DNA of 64,000 bases from Coenobita brevimanus (Eukaryota; Arthropoda; Malacostraca; Decapoda; Coenobitidae): contig CM064690.1 of the NCBI GenBank assembly GCA_032717465.1, forward strand, positions 11,564,093 to 11,628,092. Direction: 5' to 3'. Shown in pieces: positions 1 through 11,490 of this stretch (positions within the stretch are counted from its first letter, which is position 1; each line of letters begins with the position of its first letter). Made by a program: the position numbers and the translations under genes. The notes beneath the pieces are model-generated. The model did no database searches. It was given only the letters and a program-made list of their open reading frames with translations, and was not told where the DNA came from.

Positions 1-1092
1 CCTCTTCCCCCTCCACCTCACTCACATACACTCTCTTTGTCAGTCTTTCACCCTCCATCCTCTCCACATGGCCAAACCACCTCAGTGTGTTCCTCATAAC
101 GCTTCCTATCACATCCACATCAACACCACAACGCTCCTTTATATTCTCATTCGTCAGCCTCTCTCCACGTGACTCCACAGACTCCTCTTAAATAACTCAT
201 TTCCACTGCTCTCACTCTTGACTTGTGTCCTTCCAGCAATGTCCAAGCTTCACTTCCGTACGTTAGAGTTGGTATCACGATACTGTCATGTAGTAACTTT
301 TTCACTTCCATGCTCACTTCCCTGTTTCTTATCACTGCTTTCAAAGAACCAGCAACCTTTCTTCCCTGCTGTACCCTTTCAAGCACTTCACCCTCCAAAC
401 CTCCATCCTTACTCATCACACTACCCAAGTACTTAAACGTACTCACATTTTCCAATTCCTCACCATCCAACCTCGCTGTACATTCACTAACTTCACGTCT
501 CTCAAAGACCATCACTTTACTCTTCCCTACATTCACCTTTAGATTCCGTTTCTTACACACTCTCTCAAACTCATCCACCAAGCCTTGCAGCTCCCCTTCG
601 TCTTCATTCAACAACACAGTATCATCTGCAAACAACAGTACAGGGAGTTTCCAAACACTATCCTCTCTCACCAGGGCCACTCCAACATCCACTACCCTAC
701 CTTGTACCTCTTTTATTACCCCCATCCATGTACAGATTGAACAACCATGGAGACATGACACATCTCTGTTTCAACCCAACTTTCAAAGAGAAAAATTCAC
801 TTAGTTCACCATCCACACGCACTGCAGCCTTCGCACCATCGTACATACTCTTCACAGCATTCAACAACTTCCCATCTACTCCATATATTCTTAACACTTT
901 CCACAATCCTTGTCTATCCACCCTGTCACATGCTTTCTCCAAATCCATGAAAGCCGCATACAACTTCTTTCCCTTCTCTAGAAACTCCTCCACTAAAGAT
1001 CTAAGCATGAATATCTGATCTACACAACCCCCTCCCTTCCCAAAGCCTCCCCGCTCCTCTCCAACTAATTTCTCCGTTTCCTCTCTAACTCT
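1..1092 (-). pseudogene. RTE-like LINE (family B) copy 1, C-terminal half of reverse transcriptase
   Basis: Minus-strand reverse transcriptase of a non-LTR retrotransposon. Two open segments (1008-697 and 761-147) in different frames carry the RT palm in order: 'AFMDLEKACDRVDRQGLW', then 'LKQRCVMSPWLFNLYMDG', then the catalytic box 'FADDTVLL' (about 622-640), then the thumb and C-terminal segment with 'YLGSVMSKDGG' and 'SYLRGVCG'. The frame change near 700-760 and the loss of everything upstream of the palm show a dead, 5'-truncated copy; its 5' edge is near 1092 and its 3' part runs off the left edge of the window. Three related copies lie at 12958-14769, 20221-22440 and 31985-32280. The RTE assignment is from overall resemblance; family membership is surer than the clade name. 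Confidence 0.85.
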
Positions 1093-1207
1093 CTATAAGT
1101 ATCTGGATCATAATAAAAAAGAAAAGAAACTTAAATATGTGCGTAAAGTTTCTTCCATTTGAACGGGTTACGGTCCTTTGGAATAAATACTCGTTTGCTT
1201 GTCTTAC

Positions 1208-1321
1208 CTGCCCCTGCCTGAGGTACTCCACAACAGCCTTGGCAAGATTGGCAGGGGGAGAGGGTCGGAATTTGACGTAGTACTTCACAATCTCTGGGTT
1301 GGCAAACGCTAATTCATTCAT
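1208..1321 (-). CDS. possible first coding exon of a host gene (38 codons, splice donor at its end)
   Basis: Minus-strand frame starting at ATG (1321-1319) with an in-frame TGA a few codons upstream, which supports this start. It reads through 'FANPEIVKYYVKFRPSPP' and 'NLAKAVVEYLRQ' and reaches a strong donor, GGGCAG|GTAAGA, after base 1208 (phase 0). Downstream the frame becomes low quality, as expected in an intron, and the intron would contain the LINE B relic at 1-1092. The pattern of two short helices around an RP-x-P turn weakly recalls RIIa/DPY-30 dimerisation motifs, but I do not recognise the protein. Further exons would lie beyond the left edge of the window. It could be chance; composition and the donor argue for a real exon. 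Confidence 0.4.
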
Positions 1322-2139
1322 TTTCAGTACAATTCAGCTGAAACGGACGGAAAGTAGAAAGCTTTATTTGTTGCCTAGAGATGTACAGGTGTCATTGAAA
1401 AGTGTAAGTTTTTGTTAAATACTTCATTCCATGTTCTAGAAGCACACGAGCTATTTTGTTGAGAAAGTATCCAATATATTACTCAATCCCGTTAATTACA
1501 GTCAGCTAGGATTTAGGGACTTAGTGCTAATGCATTACCCTTCATTATCCTCAAACATTACACAAAACATTATGTAATCCATTTCCTAGCCTCTCGCAAA
1601 ATTAATGACGTAAAGCATGTGATATAATAGGTGACTGAAATTAACAAGTGGAAGAAGTCAGACACTAAAAAGTGAATGAACATACGTGTAAGAGCGGAGT
1701 CAGAGCTGGTCCACTGCCGGGAAGCTACTGATGTGCTGCCACACGCACACACGCCCCAACACCGCCTCACAACGTACCCGCCAACCCCGGCCTCCAAACA
1801 CTCTGCTGTCTTTGCCCACCAGTTATACCCAAAAGTAACGTCTCAAAACAAGTAATTAATATTTTCTAGAGTTGTTACATTATATACAATGCAGAACCAT
1901 AACGTAATTCACAGTCTTCCTTGGAACACAACCCGCAACTCTGTGTTACATTCAGGTCCCAAATTATACGGCTGGATGAACAAGAATCTGACCACCTCGA
2001 AAATCGATCTGTGGTTCAGTCACTTGCGAGCTGGATGTGCTAATCCATTCATCATCGGCATCCCAAATGTAGGTACTGTACATCTGGTTGCAGTTTGGCA
2101 CCCTAGTAGCGGGAAAAGGGAAATGTGTCAACACCACGG

Positions 2140-2140
<1 letters not shown>
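1322..2140. other. no gene seen; possible promoter/5' flank of the 1208-1321 exon
   Basis: AT-rich unique-looking sequence. Open frames are short and do not resemble any family. If the exon at 1208-1321 is real, its 5' untranslated region and promoter would lie here on the minus strand; I see no convincing core promoter motif. Confidence 0.4.

Positions 2141-2202
<62 letters not shown>
2141..2202. repeat. (TG)n microsatellite
   Basis: About 31 uninterrupted TG units. Confidence 0.97.
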
Positions 2203-2205
<3 letters not shown>

Positions 2206-2629
2206 TGAGAGATAATGGGAAAAAAAGAACAAATGAAGAGAAGAAGGGAAGAAGGGAGGATATGAAGACAGGAAGGGACCAAAGAGAAGGAGAGGGACAA
2301 AAAAATGAAACTAGGAAGATAAGAAGAGAAAAAGGGATGAGGTAAATAAAAGAAAAGAGGAAAGAGATAACGAGGAAGAAAGAGAGAGGACAAGGAGCAA
2401 GCAGAGGCGAGACAGGGCGTGGCTAGTCCAAATTGTTTATGGAGAAGTGAGGAGAAAAGACAGACGGAGGACGAGAAGGAGACGAAGAGGATGGAAGATG
2501 AAGAAAGAGAGACAGAGGAAGACGAGGATGAAAGACGAAGATAGGGTTGAGGCTAAAAGAGAGGAAGAAGATGGAAACTGAAGGACATTGTACATAGAGG
2601 AGACGACGCAAGGTGAACGAAGTGTCGAC

Positions 2630-2681
<52 letters not shown>
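2203..2681. repeat. purine-rich tract ending in (GA)n
   Basis: Roughly 430 bases on the plus strand consist almost only of G and A (GAAG, GGA, GAA mixtures), followed by about 25 pure GA units at 2631-2681. No coding similarity; long homopurine DNA of this kind can form triplex structure. Confidence 0.85.
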
Positions 2682-2684
<3 letters not shown>

Positions 2685-3045
2685 GGCGGAGCTTGTAAGA
2701 GACGGGAGAATGGTGGGGGCTGGTTTGAGCAATCATATTGTGGGAAGTGATAGGGCATGGGCGGCACGTCTCTTTCAATGTTTTAGCTTCTTGTTACCCA
2801 CAGTTATTTATTTTCATTTTATTTCCTTGTGAAAGCCATTTTTTTCTTTGATACTACTTGCATTCACTCTTTAATCTAATTATCTTACATTCACTAATAG
2901 TTCTTATGGAGAATATTGGTAGGTTGCAGAGTAATAGCAAGTTTCGTTCGAATGTCAGCAGTATCTCACTTAAAAATAATAAATAAACAAATGCTAGAGA
3001 CATAACTTAGAGAGCATGAGAATACATTCAATCAAGTAATGACTG
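2682..3045. other. no feature seen
   Basis: AT-rich sequence without recognisable coding or repeat similarity. Confidence 0.4.
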
Positions 3046-3048
3046 CCA

Positions 3049-3397
3049 AGGGGAGGCGGTGGCTCAATCGGTAGAGAGGCGGCCTGCATTCCTAACGGAC
3101 CAAGGTTCAAATCCTGGCTGGGGCAGGGAACAGTTTAGGGATTTGAATTTCATTAAATCAGGTTTTACTGATCTACCAGAAAACCCGCCGACATGTCGTA
3201 AAAATACCCCCGCTAATACCAATACACCAGTCCTGTATGAGACAGCCCTAGCATGTATTCAATATAGACGGTGGGTGTTAGCTCCCAAGTGGTGACATGT
3301 AGAGGTGTATGGTATGTAGGAGGACTGCTGGGCCTTGATAGCAGGCTGTGAAGCCTATGCCCAGAGTCGGACACATAAAAAAAAAAAAAAAAAAAAA
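3049..3397 (+). mobile_element. tRNA-derived SINE (family 1) with poly(A) tail
   Basis: The 5' head has RNA polymerase III internal promoter boxes: A-box-like TGGCTCAATCGGTAGAG near 3060 and B-box GGTTCAAATCC near 3104, spaced as in a tRNA. An unrelated body of about 250 bases follows and ends in about 20 A residues (3378-3397). This head-body-A-tail layout is that of a tRNA-derived SINE. No clean target duplication was found, so exact ends are uncertain. The short frames across it are not genes. Confidence 0.75.
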
Positions 3398-3601
3398 CAC
3401 ACTCAAAGGAAAGTGCAGGATGGTTTCTACACAAAAATCGTACACTGACATAATTCCGTTCAGACTGTTATGGTGAGTAATGAGTATGAACCCTTACACA
3501 GCTAGAATACACTGACACACGTCTGCGTGAAATGTCATGATGAGTTGTGAACTTTTAAGAAGACAGGATCCACCAAATACCTCATTAGCTGATATTTCCT
3601 C

Positions 3602-3631
3602 GCTCTCTCTCTCTCTCTCTCTCTCTGTTTC

Positions 3632-3690
<59 letters not shown>
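3602..3690. repeat. compound (CT)n-(CA)n microsatellite
   Basis: (CT) units at 3602-3626, a short spacer, then (CA) units at 3633-3690. Confidence 0.97.
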
Positions 3691-3694
<4 letters not shown>

Positions 3695-4289
3695 TTTTCT
3701 GTATGGTTCGACCTTAATAACAGCTTATTATCTTTTTCACATTTTTTTCCGAATCTTAACACCACCCACCATATTGCGACAGCAGTCCCCCATCATCTTT
3801 TGATGTATGTTGTTCAAGATTTGTATTTTTGTTTTCCTGATCTGATTGTGTAAATGCGATTGTCCGCGTGCATGTCCTACTTTTTTTGTTTTTTTAGCCT
3901 GACCTAAAATTGTCATCTCTCCATCTACATTACTGAGGTGTGACAACATATTAAAGTTAGATCATACCATACATCAAGAAGTTCTATGGACATGATGTAG
4001 GGGCATAGTACTGTCATTCTGTCAATAATATTTGGGCCAAGTTAAGTGGAAGAGTACGATGTAGTTGAAACAAAACACGAGAACATATGCCAAAAATATC
4101 AGAGACTTTTCCTTTATTTAAACATTGCTCTTCATATATTTAAACACTAAAATATCACTTTAAAAATAAAAATCGTATCTTAAAAGCACATTTTATCAGT
4201 ATAGGGTATATTTTAGTGTATGTTTTATCAGTAATGTTACTTTTAAAATCCTTTTAGTTTTTTTACTATCTTAGCATTGGAATGTCACA

Positions 4290-4295
<6 letters not shown>
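3691..4295. other. no feature seen
   Basis: AT-rich sequence with no supported gene on either strand. Confidence 0.4.

Positions 4296-4380
<85 letters not shown>
4296..4380. repeat. (AT)n microsatellite
   Basis: About 42 AT units, uninterrupted. Confidence 0.97.
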
Positions 4381-4382
<2 letters not shown>

Positions 4383-4800
4383 TAAAGAACTATGGACATC
4401 AATATGCACCAATAGCAATTAATATATCATAATTCAGATAAATCTTATAACCACTGCAGCTTTTCGAACTATGTACTGTGTCTGAATAGTTAATATCTGC
4501 TTTTCGAATTACTATTCATTTCTCACACTTGTATGTGACCCAGCGAACGTCGGTTTACCTTGTAAATCATGCTGTCACACAGAAAGCTGGCATTCCATAA
4601 CCTGCCTGCGTCACAACCATACTCCACTATTGCGCCTGAGTCTAACCAAACATAACCACATCACAACAGTCCCATCTTAGTCCCTCTCTGATCACAAGAA
4701 CTGGAATTTATTCACCTTTGCTAGTTTGTATGCCGAAAACATGTACTACCTCTGCACCATAAACTAATAACATGGTACAGTACTTTTCCTTCATCTTGAA
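4381..4800. other. no feature seen
   Basis: No coding similarity or repeat structure recognised. Confidence 0.4.
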
Positions 4801-4945
4801 CCTATCTATCTATCTATATACTTAGGCTGCTTCCCCCAAGGAATGGGAGGTAGCCGAGACAGGACGACACACTCTCCATTTACTCATCCATTTAAACACA
4901 TTCATTCACATCTTAGCCCCAAAGGGGAGAACGGACAGATCCTCT
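4801..4945 (-). mobile_element. LINE family C, short 3' tail fragment (copy 1)
   Basis: Starts with ATCT units and 'CTTAGGCTGCTTCCCCCAAG', continuing through 'GAGGTAGCCGAGACAGGACG' to 'AGATCCTCTGGA'. The same sequence forms the 3' untranslated region of the larger LINE C copy at 28685-30050 and of the fragment at 24170-24660. A poly(A) stretch (4951-4972) follows. This is a very short 5'-truncated insertion. Confidence 0.75.
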
Positions 4946-4972
4946 GGAACCAAAAAAAAAAAAAAAAAAAAA

Positions 4973-5464
4973 GTGAAAAATAATACTCAGTTACTTGTAT
5001 GGCATTTTACCTCAACCCAGTCAGTACACGGGCAATAATGCTACTAGCTCTTATAACCACAACATACGTTATATAACACTGAGTACTAGTAACAGCTACC
5101 ATTAATGAAACATATGAACCGAGTCACATACCTACTTTAACAAAGTCAATGTACATAATCACAAACACTTAATATATGTCCTATAAAACATACACACAGA
5201 TTCACTTCTTAGATCACATCATTCCTTATTGTGGACACACTTGGACAGAAAGACCCATGTTAACTCCGCATAGCCAGGCCCAAGTCTTCGGGTAAACACC
5301 TGGGTGAGTGAGCCACTTCTTCTTTCTTGAATATATGGCCATCGGCCATATGTGGCCATTAAGTCAAAACGTCCATTGTCAGTACAAAAGGTACTCAAAT
5401 ATACAAGACACACCCCAAGACACAAAAGCAAAAAGTCATATAGATATAGGCTATACATATATAC
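4973..5464. other. no feature seen
   Basis: AT-rich; no supported gene. Confidence 0.4.
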
Positions 5465-6602
5465 ATCATCATCATCATCATCATCATCATCTGGACCTCC
5501 TTTCCTATACCTAGGGCAGGGTGGGGAGTAGCAATGTCCCGACAGCCCAAATTTGCCCAATTCAATGGACCTCATTTCCATGTGCTCACCATTCAAGCCC
5601 CCGGTGTCCTGGCCCCATCTGATACGCCAAAAACATTCACCACCTTCTGCAGCTTCACATAAACGTATCCGATAGAGTCAGTCCGGATGCTGTCACGTTA
5701 AAAAAGGGTACCAAATCCCTGACCATGCAATTCTCCTCACAATATTCATCCAGCCATCTCGATCTCTTGTCAGTCCCATGGTCTCACCAGCTTCCAAACC
5801 TTTTCCTCATACACGTATCCACCATATCGCTCTACCTTCTCCTTGGCCTACCACGCCTCCTCCCTCTTTTAGATTCTCTCAGATGTACCTTTTTCACCAC
5901 TATTTTCATCCATTCTTTCCACATGACCATACCATCTCAGTACACTCTCTTCTCTTCTGGTGTCCACAAACTTCCTCACTCCACATATTTCGTGATACAC
6001 ATTATTTCGTATCCTATCCACTCTCTGTACTCCAGATACATTCCTCAGCAGTCCCATCTCCACTACTCTCACTCATGACTTTTCATTTTCATGCCACATC
6101 AGAGTCTCACATCCATATGTTAAAGTTGGCCTCGTGAAGCCGCAACACTCAAACCTCTGTTTCTTATCATTGCCTTCATTGCACCAGCTACTTTCCTCCC
6201 TTGTGTCGCTGTGCTTTCCACTTCTTTTGCACATTTTTCTCTCTTACATCTCACTGTATCCAGATATTTGAACTCTCACGATTCCAGTCTCTCTCCATTC
6301 ACTGTAACATCGCACTGGGAGTCACCGTCTCTCTCATTAACAATCACTTTACTCTTTTCTACATTTACTCTCAAGGCACGATGCTCACAGACATCAGCAA
6401 ATCTCTGCACGAGTCTACCAAGTTCTTGTCCGGTATTTGCAAGTAGCACTGCATCATCAGCATACCACAAATTTGAGATTTTCCATCCATCACCATTCAT
6501 TACCAACGCCATCCCCCTCTCCGTTAATCGTGCTTTTACTTCTCTCATCACCATATCCATACATATAGATAGATAGATAGATAGATAATATAGGCAGGGC
6601 AC
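5465..6602 (-). pseudogene. LINE family D, RT C-terminal part and 3' end
   Basis: Minus-strand non-LTR RT remnant. 6602-6276 reads 'VMREVKARLTERGMALV' and 'LWYADDAVLLANTGQEL', which holds the catalytic YADD box, then 'LRVNVEKSKVIVNERDGDSQ'; 6072-5869 in another frame reads 'VVEMGLLRNVSGVQRVDRIR' and 'VLRWYGHVERMDE', the usual C-terminal segment. The two halves are separated by frameshifts. A (GATA)n stretch (6557-6586) lies inside the 5' edge, and a (GAT)n tail (plus-strand ATC units at 5465-5491) marks the 3' end. Related to families B, C and E in layout but distinct in sequence. Confidence 0.8.
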
Positions 6603-7772
6603 AAATCATGAGCAGGAGGCCAGAGAGGCAGTGGCAGATAGACTGGTGGCTGAAGGCTGGCTAAATGATGGAGGCACGTGAGTCAGAGTTGGAGTTGGAG
6701 CCAGGACCAGCGGAGAGAGGCGACTCCAAAGCCCCAAGGGTGTAGAAAAGGGTACGACACTCCTCTGAGACAGTAGCAGCCTGGAGGGACCCCTGGCGCA
6801 GCTCGGTGAAGGAGAGCAAGGCCTGCCGGAAGTCCCCCTTCGCAAACTCCAGCTCGTCAGACTCCACTGCCGCCGAGCCCTCATAGTGGCACAGCTGGTT
6901 CTCCAAAACATCCAGGCTGTGCTGGGGACGGGAGCAAAGTCGCCCCAGGAAAGTTGCTGGGCCGACCTACAGGACCTAGAACTCCCTGATGCCTGCCCCA
7001 CTGATGGAGGAGGGGGCACAGCAGGAGGCACCATGGAATACACAGGGGCACCAGGAGCAGAAACCTCAGATGGCAACGAGGCTTCAACATCGCCAACCTA
7101 CATGGGAACATCAGGTAGGGGCTGAGAGTCAGACTGGCACAAGATGGCATGCCCTGACAGCTAGATCCTCGTCTGGGGAGTGGAGGACTGCAGCTGCAGC
7201 ACCCACAGGACCAAGGAGGTCAGGGTTGATAAGGGCCCAGGATGACGATGATGATGATGACGAGGAGGGGCCTCCTTCCCAGGCCTCCTCTACATCACGA
7301 GTGTGGAGGAAAAGATTCGGGAATGGAGATGGCAGGAAGCCCCTTGGCCTGGAAGATGACAGGCTGGTGCTGGCCAATCTCCCCTGAGAAGGCCTTGGCA
7401 ACCTCCACACACATGGCGATGATGGTAGAGGCAGAGGTGGCAGGGGCAATAAGTGGGGACTGATGCCGACACCGACGACGGAGGAGGGCGGTGCGGCGTG
7501 GTGAGAGCTCCTGCACTGCCTGGCCTGCAGGGCCAGTGCCAGAGGCAGCTGCAGGTTCCTTGGCATCCTCCCCTATGACAAACTCCACCTCCTCGCCAGC
7601 AGCAACAGAGGGTACAGAGAGGGCAAGGTTGGGGACCACGATGGATGAACAGTTGAGGAAAACATCCCCCTCCCCCCGTGTCCCGGCGAGTCACGAGGGC
7701 TAAACCCTCCGGACGTGGAACCACTAAATTTGCCTCACAACCTTTGCTGCCATGGTCCTCCCAGCAATGCAT
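6603..7772 (-). pseudogene. GC-rich degenerate coding region, function unknown
   Basis: Much more GC-rich than its surroundings. On the minus strand a plausible protein can be followed through several frame changes: 7639-7295 (with 'GEEVEFVIGEDAKEPAAASG' and 'ECFPPHS'-like end region), 7566-7129 with a run of nine Ser codons opposite the GATGAT repeat near 7250, then 7076-6880 rich in Pro and Ser, then 6906-6661 with 'DELEFAKGDFRQALLSFTEL'. The last segment looks genuinely coding. I do not recognise the family. Possible explanations are a LINE ORF1 or Gag relic, or a processed pseudogene. The LINE D copy abuts it at 6602. Confidence 0.35.
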
Positions 7773-9058
7773 GGAATTAGAGTCTCCTCTCTAAGGTCAG
7801 AGGGTGGATTCATCTCTGTTAAGTGAGCCTCCTTGCCTCACGCTGAGTTATTATGTGACTGATCCCCTAGCCTGTCCACCGTTCTCACCAAAACACCGTC
7901 ACTGTTCGCACACTCCTCCAAACAGTCAAAATAAACACTGAGCTACCACTCCAACAATACATACATTACTGTACACTGTGGAGCTCCAGCATGACGATCC
8001 CACACTTGTCCGATTCCATATTTTATTCATTCCATATAGTTCTTACGCCATTTACATTTCAATCACATGCAAACAGATCTCAACTTTTATTTGTCCCCAC
8101 AAAGCAACGACCTCCCTTGCAGTCCCTTGCCTTATTATTTCTGCGTTATTTCATATCTACAGTACTTTTGTCCTACATATATTCATACTTCAGTGATATA
8201 CTGTAATTGTGACGAAATATCGACGTATATTTTGTGCCTACTTAGCAACGACCCCGTTAACCATTTCATTCACCAGATTTATCATAGTCCTTCCCTTCAT
8301 ACCCCAGCATGTGTACAGTCGGCCACGGAAAAAGTAAACACCTACGTTTCGCGTGTGTGTGAAACATCTGGTAACACTGTCTGTAGCAGAAGTGCTGAAA
8401 TAAATTAAATAAATCTGCAATTTGTTTTATTCATACATATATGTTATGAACAAATTTGTAAGGATTATTTAACCAGTGACTTGTATTATTATAAGTAACA
8501 TAATTATTATATCTCATGGTATTAACTGCTGTCTGCCGAACGGGAATGAAGTTGTCGTACGGGTCCCTCCCCTCCCCTACCTTTGCCCTAGCCTAATCTT
8601 TACCAGTAAAAGAAGAGGAGGAAATAAAAGTTTAACGGAAAACAGAGATAAGAGATGTTTGGTATGCGTCTCATGGATGATATTCATGAAAATGCATTAT
8701 GTTTGTGTTGCCTTATCAATTCCGGCAGACCAGGGATAGTTTATGTGTGTGTGTGTTGTTGGTATTGTATAAAGATACTGTTAAGGATTTTCTCTAAAGG
8801 GTTTTAGGCCTATTGTAAAAGCCTTACCCTCTTATTATCTTATGTTATTTTCATGGTAGTAACTATTCACTGCGCTCCCCCTCCTCCACCTCTCTCCCTC
8901 TCGTTTTATGCCCCCCCCCCCCTCCCATACCAGCCTCTCCTCCTTCCCTCCTCCACGTCTTGACTTCCACCAATATCTCTATTAAATGCTTTGAATCCTC
9001 AATCCGAGTCGAGGTGGGAGATACAGAACAGGACCATGGGCCAGACCACAGCTAACCC
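7773..9058. other. no gene seen; possible Tc1-type terminus near 8320
   Basis: At about 8319 the sequence TA|CAGTCGGCCACGGAAAAAGT has the form of a Tc1/mariner terminus (TA target followed by CAGT) and could be the 5' end of the element whose transposase relic begins at 9059. I could not find a matching inverted copy downstream. C-rich and pyrimidine-rich sequence lies at 8880-8960. Nothing else is supported. Confidence 0.3.
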
Positions 9059-9482
9059 ATGAGAAAGAAGCACCTTAGATCAATAATGGAACACATACAG
9101 GATAAAGCAGCCCTCAGAGGAAGAATTATTGGAATGAGGGAAAGTGGACTTTCTATTTCCGACATAGCAAGGGAAGTAGGAGTAACAAGGAAAACAGTCT
9201 ACAAGTGGTGCAGACGATGGGAGGAGGAAGGTGATCTTCGGGACCTGGGGTCCGAGACACACTACACCTGAAGATGACAGGAGAATGGTGAATGCAGTAA
9301 CGGATAATCCATTCACAAATGCAGCTGCAATTCGGGACAGTCTTGGCCTAGATGTCTCCACTCAAACTATACGCCGTCGGCTTCACAGTGATGGAGTGCA
9401 CCACAGAGTCCCTGCCACTAAAGGATTATTAAACGAACGACATCGGATCAACTGTCTTCGTTTTGCCCAGCAGTATGTCAAC

Positions 9483-9544
<62 letters not shown>

Positions 9545-9891
9545 ATAGTATGTAATTTATGGTGCATAATATAAACTACGCTTTGCAGGACAACTGCCCA
9601 ATTCACACAGCCAGGGTCGTTCGGAGATGGTTTGCTGAGCAACAAGATATTGATCTGCTGAACTGGCCAAGTAAGGCATGTGACCTAAACCCACTGGAAA
9701 ACTGTTGGGGGACCAATGTCAACTCTTGGATCACAGGGCAAGAAAGATCCTCACGGCAGCTCCTCCAGCATACCTTCTCCGAGTGGGAGCTGTTCCGGGC
9801 AAATCAGCAGATCGTCTACAATCACGTAGCCTCCGTCCCCAATAGACTACGTGACGTCATCGCTAACGACGGTGGATGGACCAGATATTGA
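9059..9891 (+). pseudogene. Tc1-like transposase relic, first catalytic Asp region lost
   Basis: Cut-and-paste transposase of the Tc1/mariner superfamily. 9059-9250 holds the paired-like helix-turn-helix ('ISDIAREVGVTRKTVYKWC'). A frameshift near 9245-9265 precedes 'TTPEDDRRMVNAV' and 'LRFAQQYVNE'. An (AT)n tract (9485-9539) then replaces the segment that should hold the first catalytic Asp. From 9588 the frame gives 'QDNCPIHTARVVRRWF' and 'LNPLENCWG', the second Asp and the Glu. I count 35 residues between them (a DD35E spacing rather than the Tc1 DD34E), ending with 'VASVPNRLRDVI'. The gene is dead through frameshift and loss of part of the catalytic core. Confidence 0.85.
9485..9539. repeat. 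(AT)n microsatellite inside the transposase relic
   Basis: About 27 AT units exactly where the catalytic core is missing. Confidence 0.95.
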
Positions 9892-10541
9892 TATCGGTTG
9901 GGAGAGATGGTTATGAGGCTGCTGGATGGCTCTCATCTGAGTAAAATAATGATATCTATGGGGTAGGGCCTAAGGTTTTATTTGCTTTCTATTAACTATC
10001 CATTGTTTGGTTCTGGGTATTCATTCATTTAATAAATCATTTTGTTGCTCTGGGGTATACTTTACATATTATATATATATGCCTAATAAAGCTATCTTGC
10101 AATTGTGTTCTGTGTCCTTTAAAACCCTGGGTGCTGACCCATTGCCCTGTGTGTCTACGATAAGAATGGCACTAATATCAGGACTGGACGTCCTATAATA
10201 CGTATGATCGTGATATATAAATAAAGGATACAACTTGTATTTGTCTTAGATTATGCGTTCTGAATGTTTCACCAGTGTGAGGTCCACAGTTATTAAACGA
10301 ACAGGAACAAGTAACTAGCGAATAGGCCTTCCATTGATGTGTTGACGGATGAGGAGCACTAACTACTGTAATAAACACGCCTAACCACTTGAGATATGGA
10401 TCCACTGGTTGTCAGCTGTAGTTGAACTCAGAGAAAGTAAGGAGTATGCACTGCTTTCGCCAGCAGTTGTTTTGTTCGCTAGGTGCGAACCCACCTGTAA
10501 CAGCATACATTTCATTTACCGTGAGGCCATATCAATTACCT
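9892..10541. other. no gene seen
   Basis: 3' flank of the Tc1 relic and AT-rich sequence. Short frames only, none recognisable. Confidence 0.4.
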
Positions 10542-10545
10542 TTAA

Positions 10546-11303
10546 CCTGCCCCGTCCCGACGACGTATGGGTACGTCACCACGATTTGCATTTGCCAGTC
10601 CCGGTGACGTACCAGTACGTCGTGCAATTGCAAGGTACCTAATTTGCACAATTTTCAATTTTCGCACGTGATTTTTCGTATGTATACACGGGACACCTTC
10701 CTCTATTCCTGTACAAGATACCAAGCAGGGAAAATGCCTTACACTGCATAACCTCCCCCCTCCCCCCCTCACGCCATTGTCTTGGCAAAGGACCTGTTAC
10801 CAGTGACCTGGCTAGTAAAGTTATTCAGGGCCAGAGTGATTCCCCAATCGATGACAATGTGGAGGACAATGTTTACATAGCATTAGAAGAAGAAACAGCC
10901 AGAAATAATGATCAGGTAGTGTGGCAAAAATAGGTCAGGTATGGTGATTAGTTAGTGAGTGAAACAATGCTTATAATGCCTTTATTACTGCTTGAAAACC
11001 AATATACTGTCATACTACATATACATTCGTACCAAGTAAATAAATAAATACCGTTTATGAGTGGATGAAATAGTTACCCTCCCATAGAACTCGTTTTCTT
11101 TGGTGCCAGCATGTTAGAAAACCCACTCAGGTAAGGAGGAACTCCTACCTGGATTGGGCACTTTAAACCTCAGGTGAGCGATTTCTCTATGAATTTTCGA
11201 TGTTTCTCACCAAAAGCGAAGGTTTTAGCCCAAAAAAAAAAAATCGAAAATACCTCGGGACTGGGGGATGTCGGAGGTGCGGAAAACCTCGGGACGTGAC
11301 GGG
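10546..11303. mobile_element. piggyBac-type MITE 1 (758 bp) with TTAA target duplication
   Basis: Flanked by TTAA at 10542-10545 and 11304-11307. The termini are inverted and similar: left CCTGCCCCGTCCCGA, right (reverse complement) CCCGTCACGTCCCGA, 12 of 15 matching. Just inside the left end two 21-bp arms (10560-10580 and 10603-10623) form an imperfect hairpin, each with a GACGTAC core. There is no transposase inside. TTAA duplications with C-rich ends are characteristic of piggyBac; it would depend on a transposase supplied elsewhere. Confidence 0.7.
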
Positions 11304-11490
11304 TTAATGTTGCAAAGCAGTAGTCCACTGTAACAGCATTTTCAGTTTTCCCTTTACCGACACTACGATAACAGTGGCATGAGTGACAAATATTATAGTA
11401 TGTTGCTGATATCAAAGTATTTATAGATGCATGATCATAGTCACTGTTTCTCACTTCATACCATTTCTGCACGTAATCTATGCAGAGCCT

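Noticed and set aside
3059..3295. 78-codon plus frame and possible functional tRNA at 3049
   Set aside because: The tRNA-like head continues into a SINE body with poly(A); acceptor stem is not closed.
8319..9891. Complete Tc1-type element with two terminal repeats
   Set aside because: Only a possible left terminus was seen; no inverted match was found to the right of the transposase relic.
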